Source: Algoriphagus sp. NG3 (GTDB lineage Bacteria > Bacteroidota > Bacteroidia > Cytophagales > Cyclobacteriaceae). Taken from it: DNA of 64,000 bases. Every line of letters starts with the position of its first letter. The first letter of the stretch is position 1. The position numbers were made by a program, and so were the translations under genes. The stretch is taken from assembly GCF_034119865.1 (NCBI RefSeq), contig NZ_CP139421.1, positions 5,434,501-5,498,500 on the forward strand, written 5' to 3'. Shown piece after piece: positions 9,249-16,877 of this stretch. The notes under the pieces are model-generated. The model did not search any database and was not told the origin of the DNA. It worked only from the letters and a program-made list of their open reading frames with translations.

Positions 9249-9475
9249 TGAAGACGTATACGAAGCAGCAACTAGCCCTGCGGAATGGGCAGGATAAACC
9301 TGAAATCTGGGTGGCTTACCTAGGGGTGATCTATGATGTGAGCAGTTCCAGGCTCTGGAAGAAAGGAATGCATTACGAGCACTGGGCCGGTCAGGATCTT
9401 ACAGATGAACTTCCTGATGCGCCCCATACCGAAAAAGTTTTTGAAAAATTTCAAGCCATTGGGCAGCTAGCGTAA
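9248..9475 (+). CDS. Small cytochrome b5-like heme-binding protein
   Basis: A 75-residue soluble protein of the cytochrome b5-like heme/steroid-binding family, probably an electron carrier or heme-binding adaptor. The family pattern is clear: WVAYLGVIYDVSSSRLW, KKGMHYEHWAGQDLTDEL and DAPHTEKVFEKF; histidines in the HYEHWAG and DAPH segments could be axial ligands. The start is taken as GTG at 9248, overlapping the last base of the upstream stop; an ATG at 9218 would overlap the arginase-like gene by 31 bases. No signal peptide or membrane anchor. The next gene starts directly after the stop codon, so it is embedded in an operon. Confidence 0.82.
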   Translation: MKTYTKQQLALRNGQDKPEIWVAYLGVIYDVSSSRLWKKGMHYEHWAGQDLTDELPDAPHTEKVFEKFQAIGQLA

Positions 9476-10330
9476 ATGATATTAATTGCAGATAGTGGAT
9501 CCAGCAAGACAGACTGGAGAGTAATTCATTCTGATCGTCGAATCAGTCAGCATCGAGGAATCGGGTTTAATCCATATTACCAGACTTCTGAAGAAATGGC
9601 GATTCAGATGCAGGATGAATATCTCATGAATCTAGGAAGTGAGATAGAAGAAATATATTTCTATGGGGCAGGCTGCTCTTCTCCTGACCGAAAGAGCGAG
9701 GTTTCATCAGCCTTGAAAACAGTATTCCCATCAGCTAAAATCATTATTGATCATGACCTCGCTGCTGCAGCTAGATCTACCTGTGGTCACGAGCCAGGCA
9801 TAGCTTGTATTCTTGGAACAGGTTCGAATAGCTGTGATTATGATGGAAAGTCAATTACCGACACCAGACCTGCGCCCGGATATATCTTCGGTGATGAAGG
9901 GGGAGGAGGATATGTTGGCAGGAAACTCCTAAAGGATTTTATCAACGACGAGATGCCCGCGGAGATCAGAAAGGAACTGATCGATAGCTTTCACCTCACG
10001 GCTATAGCTATCCAGGAGCATGTGTATCAGAAACCTTTCCCTAATCGGTACATGGCTAGTTTTTGCAGGTTTATTACCGAGCATAAATCCAAGCCGTACT
10101 GCTACATGCTTTATTATGACTCCTTTCTGGATTTCTTTAAGCAGCATGTGATGAAATACAAGGATTACACTGATAAGCCGGTGAATTTCGTAGGTTCTAT
10201 CGCCTTTTACAACAGTGATATTCTTCGTAAAGCTGCCTCAGATGTACAGATAAATGTTAATTTGATAATCGAAAGCCCTATCGCGGGATTGACTCTTTAT
10301 CATAAGGAGGAATTAGAGAAGAGGGCATGA
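9476..10330 (+). CDS. BadF/BadG-type amino-sugar kinase (GlcNAc/MurNAc kinase-like)
   Basis: ASKHA-fold ATPase, 284 residues, of the BadF/BadG/BcrA/BcrD family that includes N-acetylglucosamine kinase and the MurNAc kinase MurK. Phosphate-binding segment ADSGSSKTDWRV (5-16), IIDHDLAAAAR (90-100), GTGSNSC (114-120) and GDEGGGGYVG (139-148) are visible. Because murQ follows on the same strand, the natural reading is phosphorylation of amino sugars released by wall turnover, giving MurNAc-6-phosphate for MurQ; GlcNAc is the alternative substrate. The ATG follows the preceding TAA with no gap. Confidence 0.85.
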   Translation: MILIADSGSSKTDWRVIHSDRRISQHRGIGFNPYYQTSEEMAIQMQDEYLMNLGSEIEEIYFYGAGCSSPDRKSEVSSALKTVFPSAKIIIDHDLAAAARSTCGHEPGIACILGTGSNSCDYDGKSITDTRPAPGYIFGDEGGGGYVGRKLLKDFINDEMPAEIRKELIDSFHLTAIAIQEHVYQKPFPNRYMASFCRFITEHKSKPYCYMLYYDSFLDFFKQHVMKYKDYTDKPVNFVGSIAFYNSDILRKAASDVQINVNLIIESPIAGLTLYHKEELEKRA

Positions 10331-10367
10331 TCGCTTATCTAAGGGATCACACAGGGATGATTATAAG

Positions 10368-10501
10368 TCCTGCGTGTAGGGATTCTCCCGGCGGCGGACA
10401 GGACAGGCTATATGTCCAATTATATACATTAAATAAAAAGCAGCCGTTTGCGTCATTACCAATGGCAAACACTAACCAAATTTCGGTTTGGAGACACAAA
10501 C
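10368..10501. other. Palindrome-rich spacer between the kinase gene and murQ
   Basis: Four inverted repeats lie in this 250-base gap: GTCCTG/CAGGAC (10368-10373, 10399-10404), GTTTGC/GCAAAC (10446-10451, 10465-10470), CCAAA/TTTGG (about 10476-10491) and GTTTG/CAAAC (10486-10490, 10497-10501), the last two overlapping. No convincing gene is seen. It may be a structured leader of murQ or a decayed repeat element. Confidence 0.4.
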
Positions 10502-10583
10502 TGAAGCAAAGCAGAAAACAGAGCATGATCGGCATATGTTAGCAGACAGGTGTAGGATTCAGAGGCTTTTAAACTAAAAACAA

Positions 10584-11396
10584 ATGAAAGTAACAGAAAG
10601 CAGTTCACTTTACGACAATTTGGAGCAGATGGACTTGTTGGACTTGTTGCAGAATATCAACAGAGAAGATAAGAAAGTGCCCCTTGCTGTGGAGAAAGTC
10701 ATCCCTGAAATAAGTGCCTTGGTAGAGGAGATTGTCCCTCGCATGGAAAAGGGCGGTAGATTGATCTATATAGGAGCCGGAACGAGTGGGAGACTTGGAG
10801 TTTTGGATGCCTCCGAATGCCCCCCTACTTATGGGGTGCCTTTTGATATGGTGCTGGGGCTTATTGCAGGTGGAGATACAGCGATCAGGAAGGCTGTGGA
10901 AAATGCTGAAGATGACCCTGAGCAGGCTTGGAAGGATATTTTAGAATACGGCTTCAATGATCAGGACACAGTGATCGGGATTGCTGCATCTGGGACTACT
11001 CCGTATGTCATTGGCGGTGTGAATTCAGCACGGGAAAAAGGACTATTGACGGGAAGCATTACTTGCAATCCAAATTCTCCGCTTTCAAAAGAAGTTGATC
11101 ATCCTATAGAAGCAGTGGTAGGGCCAGAATTCATCACAGGAAGCACTAGAATGAAAGCTGGTACAGCCCAGAAGCTTATCCTCAATATGATCTCAACAAC
11201 GGTGATGATCAAACTAGGACGGGTAAAAGGAAACAAGATGGTGGATATGCAGCTGTCAAATGATAAGTTAGTTAACCGTGGCACTAAAATGATTATGGAA
11301 GCTACGGGCCTGGATGAAGCTACGGCAAAGAAGCTTCTGTTAAGTGAGGGCTCTGTACGGAAAGCCACTGAATTTTTTTACAAAAAGCAGAATTAA
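10584..11396 (+). CDS. murQ: N-acetylmuramic acid 6-phosphate etherase
   Basis: Cytosolic lyase cleaving the D-lactyl ether of MurNAc-6-phosphate to GlcNAc-6-phosphate and lactate in peptidoglycan recycling. The 270-residue protein has the SIS fold and hallmark segments GAGTSGRLGVLDASECPP (65-81), IGIAASGTTPYVIGG and GPEFITGSTRMKAGTAQK. E78 and E109 (in ENAEDD) fit the two catalytic glutamates known in E. coli MurQ. It is slightly short of the usual 295-300 because the C-terminal tail is brief. The upstream sugar kinase probably supplies its substrate. Confidence 0.96.
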   Translation: MKVTESSSLYDNLEQMDLLDLLQNINREDKKVPLAVEKVIPEISALVEEIVPRMEKGGRLIYIGAGTSGRLGVLDASECPPTYGVPFDMVLGLIAGGDTAIRKAVENAEDDPEQAWKDILEYGFNDQDTVIGIAASGTTPYVIGGVNSAREKGLLTGSITCNPNSPLSKEVDHPIEAVVGPEFITGSTRMKAGTAQKLILNMISTTVMIKLGRVKGNKMVDMQLSNDKLVNRGTKMIMEATGLDEATAKKLLLSEGSVRKATEFFYKKQN

Positions 11397-11404
11397 TTTT
11401 TACC

Positions 11405-11486
11405 AAAACCTGCCAGGTTTCCACCATCGGGACCTGATTCACTATTCGGTCTGCAAGATTTTTTTAAAATAAAACCTGGCAGGTTT
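11405..11486. repeat. Pair of REP-like palindromes
   Basis: AAAACCTGCCAGGTTT (11405-11420) and AAAACCTGGCAGGTTT (11471-11486) are near-identical palindromes, each able to form a hairpin. The second is preceded by a T run. They fill much of the 262-base gap after murQ, where no gene is seen. They could end murQ transcription or be dispersed intergenic repeats. Confidence 0.6.
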
Positions 11487-11658
11487 CTCAGTAACTTTTA
11501 CTGTGGGCCACATTTGTGTCTCCTAATCGAAAAAACAATATTTTTCTGTTGGATGATTAGAAATCTCCAGATTGACCGTATCTTTGCTGCCCGATTAAGC
11601 GATTGGTTTTCAATTGCTTAATTATCAACAATCAATCCAGCAGTGATGCTGCAATTCT

Positions 11659-12984
11659 ATGAAAGATAACAATCCAAAAAAGCCGTTTTTCGGCGAAGGA
11701 AAAAAAGATTCCAAACCTTCCAATTCAGGACAAAAAGGAGGGTACAAGGGCAAATCAGAAGGATTTAATAAATCCAAAGATTCAGGATTTTCCAAATTTG
11801 GCGCAGGAAAGAAGCCATTCAGTAAAAGTGAAGATGACTTTTCTGACTTCAGCAAAAAGCCAAGAACAAACAAAAAATCAGACTTCAAGACCTTAGGAGA
11901 AAAGAAATTCGGATCTAAATCTAATTTTGGCCCTAAAAAAGATCATGGAACTGACTTTACTAAAAAAGAGTCAGATGCCGGTAAGAAGCAGTTTTTTGCT
12001 AAAAAGGATGAATTAGACGGGCCTAAGCCTTATAGGAAAGATTTTAAAACAAGTAAACCCGAACCTTCAGATAAGTCAGATGGCCTTATCTACAAGGGGC
12101 GCGGTAAAGATCAAAAGCCGGTATTTGCGGCCGGAAGACCCACCTACAAATCAGACAAGAAAGATTCTAAAGGGTTTGGTAAAAAGCGTTTTGTTGATCA
12201 GGACACAAACGTGGAAAGACCTGATTATAATTTTGACTCTCTTCCTCAGAAGAAGAAAAAGATGGAAAATGAGGAGAATCTCATTCGTCTGAATAAATAC
12301 ATTGCCAATTCTGGGATTTGCAGCAGAAGGGAAGCCGATTCCTTGATCAGCCAAGGTCTGGTGACGCTTAATGGGGAGGTGTGTACAGAGCTTGGACGCA
12401 AGGTGAAGAAGACTGACCGTGTGGTATATCAGGGCAGAAAGATCAACCCGGAAAAGCCTGTTTATGTATTGTTGAATAAGCCTAAGGACTTTATCACTAC
12501 CACTGATGATCCTATGGATCGTAAGACGGTGATGAACCTGGTAGGGAATGCATGTGAAGAGCGGATTTTCCCAGTAGGCCGGTTAGACAGAAATACTACC
12601 GGACTGCTTTTGTTTACCAACGATGGCGAATTGGCAGCTAAGCTTTCGCATCCTTCCAATGAGATCAAAAAGATCTATCAGGTGACCCTGGATAAGCCGC
12701 TTACCAAAAAGGACGAGGAAGCTATCATCGAGGGTTTGACACTGGAAGACGGCGAGGCAAATGTGGATGATATGCAGGTGCTATCACTGGACAGGACTAT
12801 ACTTGGTCTGGAGATCCATATTGGTAGAAACAGAATTGTCCGTAGAATCTTTGCTCACTTGGGCTATGAAGTGACTGCGCTTGACCGGGTAGTATATGCC
12901 GGATTGGACAAAAAAGATCTAAAACGGGGACACTATCGCTTCCTATCTGAGCAGGAAGTGATTCGCTTGAAGTTCTTTGTATAA
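11659..12984 (+). CDS. RluB/RsuA-family rRNA pseudouridine synthase with long basic N-terminal tail
   Basis: Converts a specific rRNA uridine to pseudouridine, by family the 23S site of RluB or 16S site of RsuA. The enzyme occupies the last 235 of 441 residues: S4 RNA-binding domain (about 208-265; LIRLNKYIANSGICSRREAD), then the catalytic domain with GRLDRNTTGLLLFTNDGEL, where D310 is the catalytic aspartate. Residues 1-200 are a low-complexity tail rich in K, S, G, F and D with repeated KKPFSKS- and SKFG-like pieces, probably disordered and RNA-binding. Such tails recur in Bacteroidota pseudouridine synthases. ATG at 11659; a strong terminator follows. Confidence 0.92.
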   Translation: MKDNNPKKPFFGEGKKDSKPSNSGQKGGYKGKSEGFNKSKDSGFSKFGAGKKPFSKSEDDFSDFSKKPRTNKKSDFKTLGEKKFGSKSNFGPKKDHGTDFTKKESDAGKKQFFAKKDELDGPKPYRKDFKTSKPEPSDKSDGLIYKGRGKDQKPVFAAGRPTYKSDKKDSKGFGKKRFVDQDTNVERPDYNFDSLPQKKKKMENEENLIRLNKYIANSGICSRREADSLISQGLVTLNGEVCTELGRKVKKTDRVVYQGRKINPEKPVYVLLNKPKDFITTTDDPMDRKTVMNLVGNACEERIFPVGRLDRNTTGLLLFTNDGELAAKLSHPSNEIKKIYQVTLDKPLTKKDEEAIIEGLTLEDGEANVDDMQVLSLDRTILGLEIHIGRNRIVRRIFAHLGYEVTALDRVVYAGLDKKDLKRGHYRFLSEQEVIRLKFFV

Positions 12985-12990
12985 GCATCA

Positions 12991-13014
12991 AAAGCTCCCA
13001 AATCGGGAGCTTTT
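12991..13014 (+). terminator. Rho-independent terminator after the pseudouridine synthase gene
   Basis: AAAGCTCCC / GGGAGCTTT stem with loop AAATC, extended by a run of four T. Confidence 0.88.
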
Positions 13015-13088
13015 ATCATTTAATAAGCCATTTTGTTTAGCGCGAAGCCTCATGAATTGTCCTGATGTGATTGCAATTTCCATACTGC

Positions 13089-13121
13089 AAAGCTTCGAGG
13101 TTTTTAGAACCTTGAAGCTTT
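13089..13121. repeat. Long imperfect hairpin upstream of the AraC gene
   Basis: AAAGCTTCGAGGTT (13089-13102) and AACCTTGAAGCTTT (13108-13121) pair over 14 positions with one mismatch around a TTTAG loop. It lies just before the AraC promoter and could be a second terminator or an insertion scar. Confidence 0.5.
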
Positions 13122-13171
13122 GAATTTTTGTCCAATTCAGACACAAGGAAGACTGGTAAAAAACCAATAAC

Positions 13172-13179
13172 TATCTTTG
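13172..13179 (+). promoter_or_regulatory. Probable -7 element of the AraC-SIP-CDF unit
   Basis: TATCTTTG is an exact TAnnTTTG match 22 bases before the AraC ATG, giving a short leader. No clear -33 box was seen, which would suit an activator-dependent promoter. Confidence 0.5.
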
Positions 13180-13201
13180 GTGTGGTCAGTGAATCGAAAA
13201 A

Positions 13202-14056
13202 ATGCATACAAATAAAAAGTCCATACCTGTACATTCCATGCCTGATGATTATAAAGGAGGAATTGTTCTTGGGAGAATGTCTGCAAGCGAGTTACAATTG
13301 GAAGAGGCAAGCCATTCTCATCGGCACGATTATCATTTTTTTATTATACAGGAGGAAGGTACCACAGTTTTTGAGATTGATTTCAAAAAACACGTCATCA
13401 AAGGATCAGCTGTGCTATACATTCATCCAAATCAGGTACATCGATTTTTAAAGACCAGTGAAGCCGTATTCTTTGGCTTGTTAATCAACAACGAGAGTCT
13501 AAACGCAGAATATTTAAACTTACTGGAAGAAATCGTACCGGCAGAGCCCTTAGCTATTCAGGGCGACTGCTTGTCGATAATTACCGATACAGCGACACTG
13601 GGTATAAAAGCCCAAGAACGAAAACCGGACAGAGTTTACCATACTTTACTGAAAGACAATAGTAATGCATTAGTAGCCCTGATTCTTTCCCATTATTTAG
13701 AAAATGCAAAGCCGGCAGAAAAATTTTCGCGCTTTGAAGCAGTTACAAAGGCATTTAAAACTTCACTGGAACACAACTTTACCAACCTCAAACGGCCTTC
13801 CGAATACGCTAAACTCCTAAATATATCTCCGTCGTATCTGAATGAATGTGTTAAAAAGACAACAGGGCATTCCGTTTCGCAACTTATACAGCAGCGGGTA
13901 ATTTTGGAAGCGAAACGCTTGCTTTATCACTCTGACAAATCAGTAAAAGAAATCGCGGCAGAACTTGGCTACGATGATTACCCTTATTTTTCACGCCTTT
14001 TTACGAAAGTGACACGAATGACAGCAATCACCTTCCGCCACAAAAACCTCGATTAG
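13202..14056 (+). CDS. AraC-family transcriptional regulator
   Basis: DNA-binding regulator of 284 residues. The N-terminal cupin-like sensor (about 20-110) has the usual HSHRHDYHFFIIQEEGTT and IHPNQVHRF histidine patterns. The C-terminal pair of helix-turn-helix motifs (about 185-284) includes YAKLLNISPSYLNECVKKTT and IAAELGYDDYPYFSRLFTK. It leads a same-strand set with a siderophore-interacting protein and a zinc-type exporter, so it probably controls them in response to a small molecule or metal-linked cue. The ligand is unknown. Confidence 0.92.
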   Translation: MHTNKKSIPVHSMPDDYKGGIVLGRMSASELQLEEASHSHRHDYHFFIIQEEGTTVFEIDFKKHVIKGSAVLYIHPNQVHRFLKTSEAVFFGLLINNESLNAEYLNLLEEIVPAEPLAIQGDCLSIITDTATLGIKAQERKPDRVYHTLLKDNSNALVALILSHYLENAKPAEKFSRFEAVTKAFKTSLEHNFTNLKRPSEYAKLLNISPSYLNECVKKTTGHSVSQLIQQRVILEAKRLLYHSDKSVKEIAAELGYDDYPYFSRLFTKVTRMTAITFRHKNLD

Positions 14057-14134
14057 TCCAATAGCTACGTTGTTTAAGTATTTCCTCTACTAGGAATCCA
14101 TAGTTCCTTTGCGATGAATTAATCAGTACAGGCA

Positions 14135-14845
14135 ATGATTTCGAGCATACCAAAATGGGTTGGGAATTTATTCGAGGGAGCGCTTCGCCCCAACATGAAG
14201 GTTATAGAGACTTCTTATATCAGCCGGTGGATAAAGCTGGTACGTTTTCAGGGGGACATCGCAAAGATGGATTTCCAGATAGGATACGCAAACGTGATCC
14301 GTGTAAGTGAAACAGAACTAAGAAACTATACAGTAGCGCATTACGACAAGAATATGGGTGTTTTGGACATTCTTTTCCATATTCATGGAAATGGTGTTGG
14401 CAGTGAATACATAGACACCTTAGCGGTAAATGACGAAGTGTATATCAGTCCACCCAGAGGGAAAAGGTTATTCAGTCCAGAGATTAGGCAGCAAGTGTTT
14501 TTCGGAGACGAAACTTCTATCGGGCTAGCCTGTTCCGCCCTCCCCATCCTAAAGAAAAGTAAGCATCAATATCATTTCTTCTTTGAGCTGGAGGATGAAA
14601 ATAGAAACGTCCCACACCTTTTGGGGATAGATAACGTCACTGTTTTTTCAAAAAAGGAAACTTTCAGAAATGAACAATGGGTAAGTGACTTATCAATTTT
14701 CAAAACTCTTGATTGGAAGCAGGCAAGCTTTGTTTTGACCGGCAATGTAAAATCCGTCCAGACTTTCAGAAAGGTATTGAAAGAAAAGACCGTCGGAAAA
14801 ATACGTGCTCAAGGCTATTGGCTTGAAGGTAAGAAAGGATTGTAA
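14135..14845 (+). CDS. Siderophore-interacting protein (FAD/NAD(P)H ferric-chelate reductase family)
   Basis: Cytosolic flavoprotein of the SIP/ViuB family, which uses NAD(P)H to reduce ferric iron in imported chelates and so release it. The 236-residue product shows the FAD signature ELRNYTVAHYD, a VYISPPRGK segment in place of the usual GPxG motif, the FFGDETSIGLACSALP nucleotide-domain motif and the typical terminus IRAQGYWLEGKKGL. Family members are often 240-280, so it is compact but complete. It starts 78 bases after the AraC gene and ends 17 bases before the CDF gene, so all three are probably one unit. No siderophore receptor or transporter gene is adjacent. Confidence 0.85.
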   Translation: MISSIPKWVGNLFEGALRPNMKVIETSYISRWIKLVRFQGDIAKMDFQIGYANVIRVSETELRNYTVAHYDKNMGVLDILFHIHGNGVGSEYIDTLAVNDEVYISPPRGKRLFSPEIRQQVFFGDETSIGLACSALPILKKSKHQYHFFFELEDENRNVPHLLGIDNVTVFSKKETFRNEQWVSDLSIFKTLDWKQASFVLTGNVKSVQTFRKVLKEKTVGKIRAQGYWLEGKKGL

Positions 14846-14862
14846 ATTAAAAATCAAATAAA

Positions 14863-15780
14863 ATGTCACATTCACATAACCACTCGGATAGGAAGGGTCT
14901 ATCATTAGCCTTTTGGCTTAATGTTTTGTTTTCAATAGTTGAAGTTGTTGGGGGAATCTTGACCAACTCAACCGCTATTCTTGCGGATGCATTTCACGAT
15001 TTTGCGGATGCTATAGCTATTGGCTTGGCAGTGCTGTTGGAAAAGCTTTCGGGGAAAAAACGCACGCCTAAATTCTCTTATGGGTACAAAAGATTCTCAC
15101 TACTGTCGGCCATCGGTATGTCGCTGTTTTTATTGATAGGTGCTGTGTTTATGTGCACCAGTGCTTATCATTCTTTTATCAATCCTCAAATAGTAGATGG
15201 AAAGGGGATGTTATTTCTGGCGGTTTTGGGTATTGCCGTTAATGGCTTTGCCTTTTTGAGAATTAAAAATTCAAATGGACATTCCCATCATCACGGACAC
15301 AGCCATTCGCACGATGCTGATTTTAACAAAAAAGCAATAATGCTACACTTGTTGGAAGATGTTTTAGGCTGGGTAGCGGTCTTGATTGGAGCCGTCGTGA
15401 TTTATTTTACAGGTTGGTATTGGGTAGATGGTGTGCTGGCTATCGCAATCGCGATTTTCATAGGCTATAATGCTTCGAAAAATCTAATATCCACGATGAA
15501 AATTTTAATGCAATCCGTTCCCGATAACGTGGATGTAGCCGGGCTTTCGGATGAATTGCTTCAGATTCCAGACATTGAAAACATCCATGACCTGCATATT
15601 TGGACATTGGAGGGCAGCTACCACGTCGGCTCGCTACATGCTGTTGTCAATGCAATTGGCAAAAACAGGGAAGGCGATGCTCTTCCGTCTATTTTGAAAG
15701 TAATGGCTAAATACAAAGTCCAGCATCCGACTGTACAGATCGAAACAACGATGAACGATTGTAGATTTGTAAGTTGCTAA
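14863..15780 (+). CDS. Cation diffusion facilitator, zinc-type exporter (CzcD/ZitB-like)
   Basis: Inner-membrane proton/metal antiporter, 305 residues, six predicted membrane helices and a C-terminal cytosolic domain. The transport-site pairs are HxxxD in helix 2 (H45, D49 in DAFHDFADA) and HxxxD in helix 5 (H162, D166 in HLLEDVLGW); this HD-HD set is the known signature of zinc (and cadmium) selectivity. A histidine-rich loop NGHSHHHGHSHSHDADF (about 138-154) and the N-terminal MSHSHNHSD probably collect metal. It follows the SIP gene by 17 bases. Pairing a zinc exporter with an iron-release enzyme suggests coordinated metal handling. Confidence 0.93.
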   Translation: MSHSHNHSDRKGLSLAFWLNVLFSIVEVVGGILTNSTAILADAFHDFADAIAIGLAVLLEKLSGKKRTPKFSYGYKRFSLLSAIGMSLFLLIGAVFMCTSAYHSFINPQIVDGKGMLFLAVLGIAVNGFAFLRIKNSNGHSHHHGHSHSHDADFNKKAIMLHLLEDVLGWVAVLIGAVVIYFTGWYWVDGVLAIAIAIFIGYNASKNLISTMKILMQSVPDNVDVAGLSDELLQIPDIENIHDLHIWTLEGSYHVGSLHAVVNAIGKNREGDALPSILKVMAKYKVQHPTVQIETTMNDCRFVSC

Positions 15781-15927
15781 ACAAAAGGGAAATAACCGAA
15801 GGCGCTAACAATCCGGATGTTATCCTATGTTATCCATCCTCTGGAATTAGTATTCCCTGTGCGGGATAATAAGCAACCAAGGAAGGGGGATATGTTTTCG
15901 TAACGAATCCTAATACCTAGCCCTTCC

Positions 15928-16788
15928 TTAATTTCTCTTTCTAAACTCACTAGGCGTAACTCCGCAGTATTTTTTGAACTGCCTGCAGAAATGGCTTTCA
16001 TCCGTAAAACTGAACTCATCTGCGATTTTTGATAACGTAAGCTTGCTGTAGGTTAGTCTCGCCTGTATAAGCCCGAATTTGTAGTTGGTCAAATACTGCT
16101 TAATGGATTCTCCTATCTGTTTTTTAAAGAAAATACTGATGTAGTTGGGTGCCACGTTAAACTCCTCTGCCAGTACTTCGATCCTTAGCCGTGAAGGGGA
16201 ATAAATATTTTTCTTCACATACAATAAGATGGACTCAACTGAATCAGAGTAGGAGGAAGCCTGTCCAGCATTGTCGGACTGCCTGAGTTTCCTGGCCAGG
16301 ATAATCAAAATACTTCGCATCAGACTGTCCCGTACTATTTCATAATAGGGGGATTGCTGGTTTTCGTATTCGCTTTCCAAGACAGAAAGCAGGTTGAAGA
16401 GCTTCTTTTTATCTTTCTTTTCCTTGATAAGTGAACCTCTGCTCTGTAAAGGTATATGAAGCAGGCTTTCTATGATAGGTTTCCATCCAGGCTCATCACT
16501 AGCCGATAGTATTTTACTAAAGGGTTCGTTAAATCTGATAAAACAAAATTCCGTCAATGCGCGGATTTCAAAGGAATGAAAATCATCAGGCCCCAGCAGG
16601 AATACATCCCCATGCCCATAATCAAAACTGTTGCCGTTAAGGTGGTGGACTCCATTCCCTTTTAGGATAAAAATTATTTCAAAATAGGTGTGGTTGTGTA
16701 TGGGATGCTGCCATTCGCTTGCCTCAAAGTGGTAAATGTTAAAGGGTGTATGTAATAGATAACGTTTCATGTATGCTGCATTTGCCAT
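15928..16788 (-). CDS. AraC-family transcriptional regulator
   Basis: Second AraC-type regulator (286 residues), with a cupin sensor (HPIHNHTYFEIIFILKGNG, about 27-45) and a C-terminal double helix-turn-helix (about 190-286; LAEEFNVAPNYISIFFKKQI and IADEFSFTDESHFCRQFKKY). It is convergent with the CDF gene and divergent from the DUF1080 gene, with 89 bases between starts, so control of that gene is likely. Start ATG at 16786-16788; an in-frame ATG six codons later (MKRYLL) is possible. Confidence 0.92.
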   Translation of the reverse strand: MANAAYMKRYLLHTPFNIYHFEASEWQHPIHNHTYFEIIFILKGNGVHHLNGNSFDYGHGDVFLLGPDDFHSFEIRALTEFCFIRFNEPFSKILSASDEPGWKPIIESLLHIPLQSRGSLIKEKKDKKKLFNLLSVLESEYENQQSPYYEIVRDSLMRSILIILARKLRQSDNAGQASSYSDSVESILLYVKKNIYSPSRLRIEVLAEEFNVAPNYISIFFKKQIGESIKQYLTNYKFGLIQARLTYSKLTLSKIADEFSFTDESHFCRQFKKYCGVTPSEFRKRN

Positions 16789-16877
16789 GAAATGTACTTA
16801 TTAACAATGGATTTTTACAATAAGACTCGAATAGTTGGGACCTAATTTTACCTTTATTAATCTTTAATTCTGACTGT

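Noticed and set aside
10327..10542. 71-codon ORF between the sugar kinase and murQ
   Set aside because: No recognisable family, lies over several inverted repeats, and composition looks non-coding.
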